From the NCBI RefSeq assembly GCF_024199985.1, contig NZ_JANARS010000002.1, forward strand, positions 62,001-126,000: a stretch of 64,000 bases of DNA, given 5' to 3'. A program made the position numbers and the translations under genes. How positions within the stretch are numbered: the stretch's first letter is position 1; each line of letters starts with the position of its first letter. The notes beneath the pieces were generated by a model. It saw nothing but the letters and a program-made list of their open reading frames with translations. It was not told where the DNA came from and did not search any database. The DNA is from Nocardioides pinisoli (GTDB lineage: Bacteria > Actinomycetota > Actinomycetes > Propionibacteriales > Nocardioidaceae). Positions 45,189 to 54,072 of this stretch are shown here, one piece after another.

Positions 45189-45734
45189 GTGGCCGTCAAG
45201 ATTCGCTTGAAGCGCCTGGGCAAGATCCGGGTGCCGCAGTACCGCATCGTCGTCGTCGACTCGCGCAAGAAGCGCGACGGCCGGGTGCTCGAGGAGATCG
45301 GCAAGTACCACCCCAAGGAGGAGCCCTCGCTCATCGAGGTGACCTCCGACCGGGCGCAGTACTGGCTCGGCGTGGGCGCGCAGCCCTCCGAGGCCGTGGA
45401 GGCGATCCTCAAGGTCACCGGTGACTGGCAGAAGTTCAAGGGCCTGCCGGGCACCGAGGGCACCCTCAAGGTCAAGGAGCCCAAGCGCTCCAAGCTCGAC
45501 ATCTTCAACGAGGCCCTCAAGGAGGTGTCCGCCGAGTCGAAGGGCTCCGCGACCACCACCAAGAAGAAGGCCGAGAAGAAGGCCGAGGAGCCGGCCGCCG
45601 CCGAGGCGCCTGCCGAGGTCCCGGCCTCCGAGACGCCCGAGGGCGCCGCGGACGCCAACGCCGACCTCGAGAACGTCACGGCTGAGGACGCAGGCAAGAA
45701 CACCTCCGGCGTCGACGCGGACAAGCAGGCCTGA
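45189..45734 (+). CDS. rpsP: 30S ribosomal protein S16 with long acidic C-terminal tail
   Basis: A 181-residue protein whose first 85 residues are ordinary S16 ([47 protein letters not shown]). From about residue 100 it carries a Lys- then Glu/Ala/Pro-rich tail ([20 protein letters not shown]) of about 80 residues, roughly double the length of E. coli S16. Such tails are common in actinobacteria. The GTG start has GGAG eleven bases upstream. First gene of rpsP-khpA. Confidence 0.96.
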   Translation: MAVKIRLKRLGKIRVPQYRIVVVDSRKKRDGRVLEEIGKYHPKEEPSLIEVTSDRAQYWLGVGAQPSEAVEAILKVTGDWQKFKGLPGTEGTLKVKEPKRSKLDIFNEALKEVSAESKGSATTTKKKAEKKAEEPAAAEAPAEVPASETPEGAADANADLENVTAEDAGKNTSGVDADKQA

Positions 45735-45736
45735 TC

Positions 45737-45979
45737 ATGCTGGCCGAGGCTCTCGAGCACCTGGTGCGTGGCATCGTCGACCACCCCGACGACGTCGTCG
45801 TCCGCGACAAGCAGCTGCGTCGCGGCTCGATCCTCGAGGTCCGGGTGCACCCCGACGACCTCGGCAAGGTGATCGGCCGCAACGGCCGCACCGCGACCGC
45901 CTTCCGCACCGTCGTCTCGGCCCTCGCGGGCCGCGGCGGTGCCCGGGTCGACTTCGTCGACACCGACCGACGGCGGTAG
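45737..45979 (+). CDS. khpA: KH-domain RNA-binding protein KhpA
   Basis: An 80-residue protein with a single type II KH domain (about residues 25-80). It has the GxxG loop in GKVIGRNGRTATAFRTVV. KhpA binds RNA with KhpB and affects cell division and mRNA levels. It begins two bases after the rpsP stop and ends in a sequence copied again about 65 bp downstream. Confidence 0.94.
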   Translation: MLAEALEHLVRGIVDHPDDVVVRDKQLRRGSILEVRVHPDDLGKVIGRNGRTATAFRTVVSALAGRGGARVDFVDTDRRR

Positions 45980-46044
45980 CAGCCCGCACCTGCCGGTGTC
46001 GACGAAGCATCTGAAACAGCGTCGACACCGACCGACGGCGGTAG
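45956..46044. repeat. 24-bp direct repeat duplicating the khpA 3' end
   Basis: The last 24 bases of khpA (45956-45979), including its stop codon, recur exactly at 46021-46044. The spacer between the copies is 41 bp. The second copy is outside any gene. Confidence 0.75.
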
Positions 46045-46073
46045 AGCCGGCGGTAGCCAGCACAGCTCAGCAG

Positions 46074-46112
46074 ACCGGCCCGGTGGAGATCTCGGATCTC
46101 CACCGGGCCGGT
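46074..46112 (+). terminator. Strong terminator after rpsP-khpA
   Basis: A perfect 18-bp stem (ACCGGCCCGGTGGAGATC and its complement) with a TCG loop, followed by a pyrimidine-rich GTCATTTCCTG. It ends the rpsP-khpA unit before rimM. Confidence 0.88.
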
Positions 46113-46253
46113 GTCATTTCCTGACACCGGGGAGCCTCGTCCCGACATGTCGAGGACGACCTTCCCCGCTGATCCCGCGCCAGTCGGCGGCGCTCGCCCG
46201 GCGGCGCCGACCGTCGCGGTCGAGTCGCGGGGGGACTCGTGCGCAAGCCCCTC

Positions 46254-46259
46254 TACCCT
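46254..46259 (+). promoter_or_regulatory. Candidate -10 hexamer for rimM-trmD
   Basis: TACCCT ends six bases before the GTG at 46266, so a leaderless transcript is likely. It helps to choose that GTG over an earlier one. Confidence 0.45.
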
Positions 46260-46265
46260 GAGGCC

Positions 46266-46844
46266 GTGAGCGATCAAGAGCAGGGTGACATCGAGGTCGT
46301 GGTCGGCCGCATCGGCAAGCCGCACGGCATCCGCGGCGAGGTCACCCTCGACGTACGCACCGACGAGCCCGAGCGTCGCTTCGCCCCCGGTACGACGCTG
46401 CGCGCCGAGGCCCCCGCCGGGGCGGACCGGCGGCCGTCGAGCCTCACCGTCTCTCGCGCGCGGTGGCACCAGAGCACGCTCCTGGTGACCTTCGAGGAGC
46501 TGGCCGACCGCAGCGCGGCGGAGGCCGCTCGCGGCACCGTCCTGCACGCCACCATCGGCCACGACGAGACCCCGGAGGACCCGGACGAGTTCTACGACCA
46601 CCAGCTCGTCGGCCTCGACGTCGTCGACGTCGACGGCACGCCGCTGGGCACGGTCAAGGCCCTGGTCCACGGCTCGGCGCAGGACCTGCTGACCGTCCGC
46701 ACGGCCGACGGTCGTGACGCGCTCGTGCCGTTCGTGACGGCGCTCGTCCCGGAGGTGGACCTCGAGGCCGGTCGTGTCGTGGTCGCCGACCGCCCGGGCC
46801 TGGTGTCGCCCTTCCCCGACGACGCGGACGAGGCCCGTCCGTGA
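46266..46844 (+). CDS. rimM: 16S rRNA processing protein RimM
   Basis: A 192-residue assembly factor for the 30S head that binds S19. The N-terminal barrel has [18 protein letters not shown] and the C-terminal PRC-like barrel [16 protein letters not shown] and [20 protein letters not shown]. Start at the GTG six bases after TACCCT; a start nine codons earlier lacks support. trmD overlaps by four bases (GTGA), which is the universal pairing. Confidence 0.95.
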   Translation: MSDQEQGDIEVVVGRIGKPHGIRGEVTLDVRTDEPERRFAPGTTLRAEAPAGADRRPSSLTVSRARWHQSTLLVTFEELADRSAAEAARGTVLHATIGHDETPEDPDEFYDHQLVGLDVVDVDGTPLGTVKALVHGSAQDLLTVRTADGRDALVPFVTALVPEVDLEAGRVVVADRPGLVSPFPDDADEARP

Positions 46845-48019
46845 GGATCGACGTCGTCACGATCTTCCCCGACTACCTCGCCCCGCTCGACCTGAGCCTG
46901 CCGGGCAAGGCCCGCGACAAGGGCCTGCTCGACCTCGCGGTGCACGACCTGCGTCAGTGGACGACCGACCGCCACCACACCGTCGACGACACGCCCTACG
47001 GCGGCGGCGCCGGCATGGTGATGAAGCCCGAGCCCTGGGGGCAGGCGCTGGACGCGGTCGCGCGGGGCGCGACCATCGTCTTCACCACTCCGAGCGGCGA
47101 GCCCTTCACGCAGGCGCTCGCCCACGAGCTGAGCGAGGAGGACCACCTCGTCTTCGCCTGCGGCCGCTACGAGGGCATCGACCAGCGGGTCGTCGAGCAC
47201 GCCGCCACGCTCGGCACCGTGCGCGAGATCTCTCTTGGCGACTACGTCCTCAACGGCGGCGAGGTGGCCGCCCTGGCGATCACCGAGGCGGTCGTGCGCC
47301 TGCTGCCCGGCTTCATGGGCAACGCCGAGTCGCTGGTCGAGGAGTCCCACGCCGACGGCCTGCTCGAGTACCCCGTCTACACCAAGCCGGCCTCCTGGAA
47401 CGGGCGCGACGTCCCGGAGGTGCTCCTGTCCGGCGACCACGCCCGGATCGCCGCGTGGCGTCGCGAGCAGGCGGCGCGCCGCACGGCTGATCGCCGCCCC
47501 GACCTGCTGCCGGCGACGGGACTCGTCGGCGCCCTCGCCGACCTCGACGTGCGCCCTGCCGTCCCCGCCGACGCCGGTGAGCTCTACACACTGCAACGTG
47601 CGTGCTGGCTGCAGGAGCTCGAGGCCAACCCGGGCGTGGAGATCCCGGCGCTGCGCGAGTCGCTGGACGACGTACGCCGCGGGCTGGGGGAGTGGACCGT
47701 CATGGTCGCGCGCGAGCCGTCGTCGGGCCGCCTGGTCGGGGCCGTCCGGGGTCGCGTCGACGCGCACGGCGAGTGGGACATCGGCCGCGTCATGGTCGCG
47801 CCCGACCTCCAGGGCCGGGGTCTCGGGCGCGCGCTGCTCGAGCTGGTCGAGGGACTCGCTCCCGCCGACGTGACGACGTACGTCCTCTTCACCGGGGCGG
47901 GGTCGACGGACAACCTGCGGATGTACAAGAGGGCCGGCTTCCGGCTGCGCCCCGACCGCACGGCCCCGCCGGGTGCCGTGGTGCTCACCAAGGACGTCCG
48001 GAAGCGGATTTCACGCTGA
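46841..48019 (+). CDS. trmD: tRNA (guanine37-N1)-methyltransferase TrmD fused to a GNAT acetyltransferase
   Basis: A 392-residue fusion. Residues 1 to about 225 form a complete Trm[43 protein letters not shown] and the knot [18 protein letters not shown]. TrmD methylates G37 of tRNAs to stop frameshifting. Residues about 235-392 are a GNAT domain ([51 protein letters not shown]). TrmD alone is about 230-250 residues. The linker and the GNAT frame show no frameshift. Coupled to rimM. Confidence 0.94.
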   Translation: MRIDVVTIFPDYLAPLDLSLPGKARDKGLLDLAVHDLRQWTTDRHHTVDDTPYGGGAGMVMKPEPWGQALDAVARGATIVFTTPSGEPFTQALAHELSEEDHLVFACGRYEGIDQRVVEHAATLGTVREISLGDYVLNGGEVAALAITEAVVRLLPGFMGNAESLVEESHADGLLEYPVYTKPASWNGRDVPEVLLSGDHARIAAWRREQAARRTADRRPDLLPATGLVGALADLDVRPAVPADAGELYTLQRACWLQELEANPGVEIPALRESLDDVRRGLGEWTVMVAREPSSGRLVGAVRGRVDAHGEWDIGRVMVAPDLQGRGLGRALLELVEGLAPADVTTYVLFTGAGSTDNLRMYKRAGFRLRPDRTAPPGAVVLTKDVRKRISR

Positions 48020-48028
48020 CCGCCACGC

Positions 48029-48039
48029 TCTGGCAGACT
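48029..48039 (+). promoter_or_regulatory. Candidate promoter core of rplS
   Basis: TCTGGCAGACT matches the rpsP element at 45049-45059 in ten of eleven bases. It begins only ten bases after the trmD stop and gives a leader of about 175 bp. Confidence 0.5.
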
Positions 48040-48218
48040 TCACCCTTGGTCCGCTCGAGGCCAGGGACGCCCGGATGCATCAGCCGATGCGCCGCGCCGG
48101 GGTCCCGCCGCACCGCACCTGCCACAGGGGGCGCGACGGCCGGCCGCACCGAGCACCAGCCAAGTCCATCACCACCAGAATCCGCGGCTGACCTGTGGCA
48201 CTCGCGAGGAGCAACGTC

Positions 48219-48569
48219 ATGACCAACGTCATCGCCGACCTCGGCACCGCCATCAAGCGTGACGACGTCCCGGACTTCCGCGCCGGCGACACCGTCAAGG
48301 TCCACGTCAAGGTCATCGAGGGCAGCCGCTCGCGTGTCCAGGTCTTCCAGGGCGTCGTGATCCGCGTCCACGGCTCGGGCATCGGCCGCACCTTCACCGT
48401 CCGCAAGGTCTCCTTCGGCGTCGGCGTGGAGCGCACCTTCCCGGTCAACTCCCCGATCTTCGAGAAGATCGAGATCGTGACCCGGGGCGACGTGCGCCGT
48501 GCCAAGCTCTACTACCTGCGCAACCTGCGCGGCAAGGCCGCCAAGATCAAGGAGCGCCGCGAGGCGTGA
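48219..48569 (+). CDS. rplS: 50S ribosomal protein L19
   Basis: A 116-residue protein with the L19 pattern [53 protein letters not shown] and [18 protein letters not shown]19 bridges the two subunits. The ATG at 48219 has GAGGAG seven bases upstream; an earlier in-frame GTG adds eight unconserved residues. Its 199-bp leader holds its own promoter candidate. Confidence 0.96.
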   Translation: MTNVIADLGTAIKRDDVPDFRAGDTVKVHVKVIEGSRSRVQVFQGVVIRVHGSGIGRTFTVRKVSFGVGVERTFPVNSPIFEKIEIVTRGDVRRAKLYYLRNLRGKAAKIKERREA

Positions 48570-48614
48570 TCTGTCGCACCGCGTCGCGAGGCGCGAGTTC
48601 GACCAGGGACTGGT

Positions 48615-48620
48615 TAGTCT
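48615..48620 (+). promoter_or_regulatory. Candidate -10 hexamer for lepB
   Basis: TAGTCT ends six bases before the GTG at 48627; no Shine-Dalgarno, so a leaderless mRNA is likely. Confidence 0.45.
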
Positions 48621-48626
48621 CTGGAA

Positions 48627-49484
48627 GTGACTTCTGATGGCCGCGGTTCCTCGTCCCTCTCAGCGGGGGAGGAACCGCGGTCGTCGCGTGCGGGGGAGCA
48701 GTCGGAGGATGGCGCGATGAGTGGTCGCACCCAACAGGTGTCGGGGCGGAAGACCGGTCGCAGCAAGCGCAAGCAGCTGCCGCTGTGGCAGGAGACGATC
48801 CTGCTGCTGGGCGTCGCGCTGGTGCTCGCGATCGTCATCAAGACCTTCTTCGTCCAGGCCTTCTACATCCCGTCGGAGTCGATGGAGCCGGGCCTGATCC
48901 TCAACGACCGGATCCTCATCCAGAAGGTCTCCTACTGGGGTGACGAGGAGCCCGAGCGGGGCGACGTCGTGGTCTTCAAGGACCCGGGTGGCTGGCTGCC
49001 GCCGGTCGACTCGGCCGGTCCGACCAACCCCGTCGCCAAGGTCATGGCCAAGATCGGGCTCTACCCGACCGGTGGCCACCTCGTGAAGCGCGTCATCGGC
49101 GTCGCCGGCGACACCATCGAGTGCTGCGACGACCAGGGACGTCTCGTGGTCAACGGGCAGCCGCTCGACGAGTCCGACTACGTCAAGCGCGGGGGTGCGA
49201 GCTGCAACGGCCCGATGCCGACCAACGGCGCCTGCGACGAGAAGTGGAGCGTGGGTCCCATCCCCGACGGCCACATCTTCGTCATGGGCGACAACCGCTC
49301 GCGCTCGGCCGACAGCTCGCAGAAGATGTGCCAGTCCGACGAGACCGAGTGCGTGCCGGGCGACGAGTTCGTCCCGGTCGACCTGGTCGTCGGCAAGGTC
49401 TTCGTGCTGCTGTGGCCCGCCGACCGCTTCCGCTGGAACACCCGTCCGGCCACGTTCGAGGACGTGCCGGACCCGACCCCGTGA
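48627..49484 (+). CDS. lepB: Signal peptidase I
   Basis: A 285-residue membrane-bound serine protease that removes Sec and Tat signal peptides. The N-terminus is a charged cytoplasmic tail of about 50 residues, then one membrane helix (ETILLLGVALVLAIVIKTFF). Box B IPSESMEPG holds the catalytic Ser85; box D KRVIGVAGD holds the general base Lys154; box E is GDNRSRSADSS. The external part has extra Cys residues (ECCDDQ, CNGPMPTNGACDEK). It may have many clients here among the exported proteins. rnhB overlaps its stop. Confidence 0.94.
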   Translation: MTSDGRGSSSLSAGEEPRSSRAGEQSEDGAMSGRTQQVSGRKTGRSKRKQLPLWQETILLLGVALVLAIVIKTFFVQAFYIPSESMEPGLILNDRILIQKVSYWGDEEPERGDVVVFKDPGGWLPPVDSAGPTNPVAKVMAKIGLYPTGGHLVKRVIGVAGDTIECCDDQGRLVVNGQPLDESDYVKRGGASCNGPMPTNGACDEKWSVGPIPDGHIFVMGDNRSRSADSSQKMCQSDETECVPGDEFVPVDLVVGKVFVLLWPADRFRWNTRPATFEDVPDPTP

Positions 49485-50227
49485 CGCCCTCGCCCCAGCC
49501 GCCGCCCGCGCCCCTGCCGGGCGGGGTGACCGTGCGACGCGACGCCGGGATCTACGGCTACGAGCGCGCCCTGAGGCGGGCCGGGCTGGAGCCGATCGCG
49601 GGCGTCGACGAGGCGGGTCGGGGTGCGTGCGCCGGGCCCCTGGTCGCGGGCGCCGTGATCCTCCCGCCGGGCAAGGCGGGCACCGTGCCCGGCCTGGCCG
49701 ACAGCAAGCTGCTCACCGAGGCGGCCCGGGAGCGCGTCTACGCGCAGGTCGTCAAGCGGGCCCTGGCGTGGTCGGTCGTCGTGATCGACAACGAGGAGTG
49801 CGACCGCCTCGGCATGCACGTGGCCAACCTCGAGGCGCTGCGGCGCGCGGTCGCCCGCCTCGGGACGCGGCCGTCGTATGTCCTCACCGACGGCTTCCCC
49901 GTCGACGGCCTCGGCGTGCCCGGCCTGGCGGTGTGGAAGGGCGACCGGGTCGCTGCCTGCATCGCGGCCGCCTCGGTCGTCGCCAAGGTGACCCGCGACA
50001 GGCTGATGGTCGACCTGCACGACCAGTGGCCCCACTACGACTTCCGCACCCACAAGGGCTACATCACCGCCGACCACGAGGCGGCGCTCGCCCGGCACGG
50101 CCCGTGCCCGGTGCACCGCATGCGGTTCGTCAACGTACGGCGCGCCGCGGGCCTGGAGCCGGTCGGTGCGGAGGAGGTGGCTAGTCTCGGCCCAGGGCCG
50201 GGCAGCACCACCGAGGAGGACCGATGA
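49481..50227 (+). CDS. rnhB: Ribonuclease HII
   Basis: A 248-residue enzyme that nicks DNA at single ribonucleotides. It has the metal motif GVDEAGRGACAGPLVAGAVI (first Asp, Glu), DSKLL, LTDGFPV, AAASVVAKVTRDR and HKGYITADH. An N-terminal Pro-rich extension of about 15 residues precedes the core, and a C-terminal acidic tail follows. It starts at a GTG overlapping the lepB stop and ends overlapping the DUF2469 ATG. Confidence 0.95.
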   Translation: MTPSPQPPPAPLPGGVTVRRDAGIYGYERALRRAGLEPIAGVDEAGRGACAGPLVAGAVILPPGKAGTVPGLADSKLLTEAARERVYAQVVKRALAWSVVVIDNEECDRLGMHVANLEALRRAVARLGTRPSYVLTDGFPVDGLGVPGLAVWKGDRVAACIAAASVVAKVTRDRLMVDLHDQWPHYDFRTHKGYITADHEAALARHGPCPVHRMRFVNVRRAAGLEPVGAEEVASLGPGPGSTTEEDR

Positions 50228-50532
50228 GCGCCGAGGATCTCGAGAAGTACGAGACCGAGATGGAGCTCACCCTCTATCGCGAGTACCGCGACGTCGTGGG
50301 CATCTTCAAGTACGTCGTGGAGACCGACCGCCGCTTCTACCTGTGCAACCAGGTCGACGTGAAGGCCCGCTCCGAGAGCGGCGACGTGTTCTTCGAGGTC
50401 TCGATGAGCGACACCTGGGTCTGGGACATGTACCGCCCCGCGCGCTTCGCGAAGAACGTGAAGGTGCTGACGTTCAAGGACGTCAACGTCGAGGAGCTCG
50501 CACCGCAGGACATCGACCCGCCCAAGGACTGA
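50224..50532 (+). CDS. DUF2469 family protein
   Basis: A 102-residue acidic protein found after rnhB in most actinobacteria. Typical sequence: MSAEDLEKYETEMELTLYRE, VVGIFKYVVETDRRFYL, DVFFEVSMSDTWVWDMYRPA and KDVNVEEL. Function unknown; strong conservation and constant place beside rnhB and lepB suggest a core role. Its ATGA overlap with rnhB implies coupling. Confidence 0.92.
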   Translation: MSAEDLEKYETEMELTLYREYRDVVGIFKYVVETDRRFYLCNQVDVKARSESGDVFFEVSMSDTWVWDMYRPARFAKNVKVLTFKDVNVEELAPQDIDPPKD

Positions 50533-50588
50533 CCGCTCGTCTGCCGTCAGCCGTCAGCCGTCTGTCCGGGGAGGGCCCGGCACCGGCT

Positions 50589-50620
50589 GGCGGACTCCCC
50601 GCTCGAGTGGGGAGTCCGCC
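50589..50620 (+). terminator. Terminator after lepB-rnhB-DUF2469
   Basis: A perfect 12-bp stem GGCGGACTCCCC / GGGGAGTCCGCC with loop GCTCGAGT, 56 bp after the DUF2469 stop. Confidence 0.82.
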
Positions 50621-50869
50621 ACTTGGTGGCCGTTGCAACCCCCACGAAGTGTCGGACTGCCCCCACAGGTCGTGTCGCCCGGCGCCGATGGCCAGCCGTA
50701 CGCCGACGGTGCGCGTGTGGCGCGTCGCCGCGGGCCGATGGCCACGAACCGTCCACAGGCGGTCCCCGGAAGCCGTCCTCCACAGCCCCCGCTCCCCGCC
50801 GCCCCCCACCGTCGCCGCCGCGCGGTGTGCTGGTTCCTCCCAGAACCTGCCCACCGGAAGGCACCCACG
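50621..50869. other. Non-coding spacer before yraN
   Basis: The 337-bp gap between DUF2469 and yraN holds the terminator above and then about 250 bp without a convincing gene. The only features seen are two copies of GCCGATGGCCA (50682-50692 and 50733-50743) and two TCCACAG words. A promoter for yraN-yifB-dprA should lie here, but no clear -10 is visible. Confidence 0.5.
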
Positions 50870-51271
50870 ATGGCCCGACGAGCTGCCGCTTCCCCCTTCG
50901 CCCGCGACCCCGCTGCCGAGCACCGTCGCCGGCTGGGGGAGCGTGGCGAGACGATCGCGGCGCGACACCTGGCGCGGCTCGGGCTGGTCCTGCTCGACCG
51001 CAACTGGCGCTGCGACGCCGGCGAGATCGACCTGGTGCTGCGCGACGGCAACGTCCTGGTGATCTGCGAGGTCAAGACCCGCACGTCCACCGACTACGGC
51101 GCGCCGCTGGAGGCGGTCGACCGACGCAAGGCCGACCGCCTGCGACGGCTGGGGGCGCGGTGGCTGCTCGTGCACGACTGCCACCCTGACGACATCCGCA
51201 TCGACCTGGTGGGCGTGCTGGCCCCGCGCGGGCGACCGGTCGAGGTCGAGCACGTCGAGGGGGTCGGCTGA
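50870..51271 (+). CDS. YraN/UPF0102 family nuclease-like protein
   Basis: A 133-residue protein of the restriction-endonuclease-like fold. It has LGERGETIAARHLARLGLVL and the catalytic-looking core AGEIDLVLRDGNVLVICEVK, where E-x-D and E-V-K are the usual metal ligands. Family role unclear, perhaps in DNA processing since it sits with yifB and dprA. The ATG at 50870 gives the usual length. Its stop shares a base with the yifB ATG. Confidence 0.9.
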   Translation: MARRAAASPFARDPAAEHRRRLGERGETIAARHLARLGLVLLDRNWRCDAGEIDLVLRDGNVLVICEVKTRTSTDYGAPLEAVDRRKADRLRRLGARWLLVHDCHPDDIRIDLVGVLAPRGRPVEVEHVEGVG

Positions 51272-52872
51272 TGGCTTTCGCGACCGCTCGCTCGCTGGCG
51301 CTCAAGGGCGCCGACGGGCACGTCATCGACGTCCAGGTCGACGTCTCTCCCGGCCTGGTCAACACCACGATCGTGGGGCGGGTCGACAAGAGCCTGTCGG
51401 AGGCGCGCGACCGGGTGCGGATGGCGATCAACAACGACTGCGGCCGGTGGCCTGCGACCAAGCGGGTGACCATCCTGCTCGCCCCCGCCGACCTCCCCAA
51501 GAGCGGCACCCACTACGACCTCGCCATCGCCGTGGCGGTGATGGCGGCCGACAAGAAGCACGAGGAGCTGACGCCCGACCTGCTCGAGGGCTGGGCGTTC
51601 ATCGGCGAGCTGTCGGTCGCCGGTGGCCTGCGTCCGGTGCCCGGCGTGCTGCCGATGGTCATCGCCGCGGCGGCCCACGGCATCACCCGCGTCTTCGTCC
51701 CCGAGCCGCAGGCCGGTGAGGCGGGGCTGGTGCCGGGCATGACGGTCTTCGGGGTGCGGTCCCTGTCGCAGGTGTCCGCCGTCCTGCGCGGTGCCGAGGT
51801 GCCGGAGGCCGACCCGGTGGTCGGACCGTCGTCGAGCCCGTTGGCGACGTGGCGGGGCGCGGACCGCCTGGCCGACCTCGACCTCCGCGACCTCGACGGT
51901 CTCGAGGACGTCCGCTACGCCGTCGAGGTCGCCGCGGCGGGCGGGCACCCCACGATGCTCATCGGTCCTCGCGGGACGGGCAAGACGTCCATCGCCGAGA
52001 GGATCCCGACGATCCTGCCCGACCTAACCACCGAGCAGGCGCTCGAGGTGACGGCCCTGCACTCCGTGGCCGGCGTCCTCCCGGAGGGCAGCGGGCTGGT
52101 GCGCCGTCCGCCATGGTTCGCCCCGCACCACTCAGCGAGCGCAGCGAGCGTGCTCGGCGGCGGCACCGGCCGGGCGCGGCCCGGGCAGGTCAGCCTCGCC
52201 CACCACGGCGTGCTCTTCCTCGACGAGTTCCCCCACTTCCGCTCCGACGTCGTCGAGGCGATGCGGGAGCCGCTCGAGTCCGGCGAGGTGACGATCGCGC
52301 GTGGGGAGGAGTCGGCCACCTATCCCGCGCGCTCGCTGGTCGTCCTCGCGGCCAACCCGTGCCCGTGCGGCAACTTCCACGGCCTGTCCGGCGGCAGCTG
52401 CGAGTGCGGCGAGGTCGTGCGCTCCCACTACCGCCGCAAGCTCAGCGGCCCGATCCTCGACCGGGTCGACATCTGGATGGAGGTGCGACCGCAGGGCCGG
52501 CGCAGGGGGGTGTCCTTCGGCGCCGAACCGGAGTCGTCCGCGGACGTGCGGGCCCGGGTGGCCGAGGCGAGGCTGCGACAGGCCCGCCGCTACCGCGACT
52601 GCTCGTGGCTGCTCAACTCGTCCTGTCCCGGCCCGGCCCTGGTGGAGCGCTGGCCGCTGGAGCCCGGGGGCCAGCGTCTCGTCGACAAGGAGCTGTCCGA
52701 GGGCAGGCTCACCCGGCGTGGGATGACCCGGGTGCAGCGCCTGGCCTGGACGGTCGCGGATTGTGCCGGTGTGGTGAGACCGGGCGAGCGCGAGGCCGAG
52801 ATCGCGATGGCGCTGCGGTCCGACGACTGCACGCGCTCGCTGCCCGCGGGCGTCGTGCGAGCGGCGTCATGA
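51271..52872 (+). CDS. YifB family Mg-chelatase-like AAA ATPase
   Basis: A 533-residue protein. An N-terminal ChlI/Lon-protease-like domain (about residues 1-170, VDVSPGLVNTTIVGRVDKSL) precedes an AAA+ module with Walker A LIGPRGTGKTS, Walker B GVLFLDEFPHF and the sensor VVLAANPCPCGNF with a Cys cluster (CPCGNFHGLSGGSCECG). The ComM/YifB family aids branch migration of transformed DNA in other bacteria; with dprA downstream this suggests natural transformation or recombination, by homology. dprA overlaps by four bases. Confidence 0.93.
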   Translation: MAFATARSLALKGADGHVIDVQVDVSPGLVNTTIVGRVDKSLSEARDRVRMAINNDCGRWPATKRVTILLAPADLPKSGTHYDLAIAVAVMAADKKHEELTPDLLEGWAFIGELSVAGGLRPVPGVLPMVIAAAAHGITRVFVPEPQAGEAGLVPGMTVFGVRSLSQVSAVLRGAEVPEADPVVGPSSSPLATWRGADRLADLDLRDLDGLEDVRYAVEVAAAGGHPTMLIGPRGTGKTSIAERIPTILPDLTTEQALEVTALHSVAGVLPEGSGLVRRPPWFAPHHSASAASVLGGGTGRARPGQVSLAHHGVLFLDEFPHFRSDVVEAMREPLESGEVTIARGEESATYPARSLVVLAANPCPCGNFHGLSGGSCECGEVVRSHYRRKLSGPILDRVDIWMEVRPQGRRRGVSFGAEPESSADVRARVAEARLRQARRYRDCSWLLNSSCPGPALVERWPLEPGGQRLVDKELSEGRLTRRGMTRVQRLAWTVADCAGVVRPGEREAEIAMALRSDDCTRSLPAGVVRAAS

Positions 52873-54044
52873 CGGCGGCGGACCTGCGGTCGATGCCGCC
52901 GGGTGAGGAGCCGGTGAGTCAGGTGCTCGAGCGCGAGCGCCTCGCTCGAGTGGCGCTGAGCTGCGCGGTGGAGCCCGGTGACGGTACGACGTCGTCCCTC
53001 GTGCGTCAGATCGGCGCGGAGCGCGCGCTCGAGCAGGCGCGGGCCACGAGCGAGGGCGAGCCCGGGGAGATGCTGGCGCAGCGGCTGGCGGAGGTCGACG
53101 CGGCCCGCCAGCTCGACCAGGCCGCTCGGTGCGGCATCCGCTTCCTCGTCCCGGGCGACCCCGAGTGGCCCGCCAGCCTCGACCAGCTCGACGACGCCAT
53201 CACCGCGGACGGGTTCGGGGGCACGCCGCCGGGGCTCTGGGTGAAGGGTCCGATGCCGCTCAACGAGCTCGCCACGTCGGTCGCCGTCGTCGGCTCACGA
53301 GCCGCATCGGTCTACGGCGTGGAGATGGCCCGCGCGGTCTGCGAGCACCTCGCCCTCTCCGGTGTGCCGGTCGTCTCGGGCGGCGCACTCGGCATCGACT
53401 TCGAGGCGCACGACGCCACGCTGTCCGCCGACGGCGCGACGGCCGCCGTCCTGGCGTGCGGGGTGGACCGGGTCTATCCCGCACAGAACCGACGCCTGCT
53501 CCAGCACCTCGCCGCCGAGTTCGCCGTCGTGTCCGAGCAACCACCGGGGTCGGCGCCGACGCGGCCGCGGTTCCTGGCCCGCAACCGGCTGATCGCCGCC
53601 ATCACCAGCGGCACCGTGGTGGTCGAGGCGGCTCTGCGCAGTGGCGCCCTCAACACCGCCGGGTGGGCCGAGAGCCTCTACCGCCACGTGATGTGCGTGC
53701 CGGGCCCGGTCACCAGCTACACCTCGCGCGGCGTCAACAACCTCCTGCGTGAGGGTCGAGGCGCCGTGGTCACCCACGGCTCCGAGGTGCTCGAGCTGAT
53801 CAGTGCGGCGGGGGACCACCTCGTCGACCCGCCGCGGGGTGAGGAGCGTCCGCGCGACGCGCTCACCCCGACCGAGCGCAACGTCGTGGAGTGGGTGCCG
53901 GTCAGCGAGCCGGCGCGGGTGGACTCGATCGCCCGGCTGTGCGGGCTCTCCCTCCGCACGACCGAGGGCGCCCTGCGCCGGCTCCGGTCGAAACGGTTCG
54001 TGCAGCTCACCGACGAGGGCTGGCGGCTCGTGCCTGACGCGTGA
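52869..54044 (+). CDS. dprA: DNA-processing protein DprA
   Basis: A 391-residue protein that loads RecA on single-stranded DNA. The Rossmann core has VAVVGSRAASVYGVEMARAV, VSGGALGIDFEAHDATL, LACGVDRVYPAQNRRL, FLARNRLIAAITSGTVVVEA and VPGPVTSYTSRGVNNLL. An N-terminal SAM-like helical part (about 1-115) precedes it and a winged-helix DprA tail (VDSIARLCGLSLRTTEGALR) ends it. Coupled to yifB. Confidence 0.95.
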   Translation: MTAADLRSMPPGEEPVSQVLERERLARVALSCAVEPGDGTTSSLVRQIGAERALEQARATSEGEPGEMLAQRLAEVDAARQLDQAARCGIRFLVPGDPEWPASLDQLDDAITADGFGGTPPGLWVKGPMPLNELATSVAVVGSRAASVYGVEMARAVCEHLALSGVPVVSGGALGIDFEAHDATLSADGATAAVLACGVDRVYPAQNRRLLQHLAAEFAVVSEQPPGSAPTRPRFLARNRLIAAITSGTVVVEAALRSGALNTAGWAESLYRHVMCVPGPVTSYTSRGVNNLLREGRGAVVTHGSEVLELISAAGDHLVDPPRGEERPRDALTPTERNVVEWVPVSEPARVDSIARLCGLSLRTTEGALRRLRSKRFVQLTDEGWRLVPDA

Positions 54045-54060
54045 GGAGCAGTCGCCCGCC

Positions 54061-54066
54061 TACGCT
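54061..54066 (+). promoter_or_regulatory. Candidate -10 hexamer for xerC
   Basis: TACGCT ends six bases before the GTG at 54073, giving a leaderless mRNA. It lies 16 bp after the dprA stop. Confidence 0.45.
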
Positions 54067-54072
54067 GCGGAG

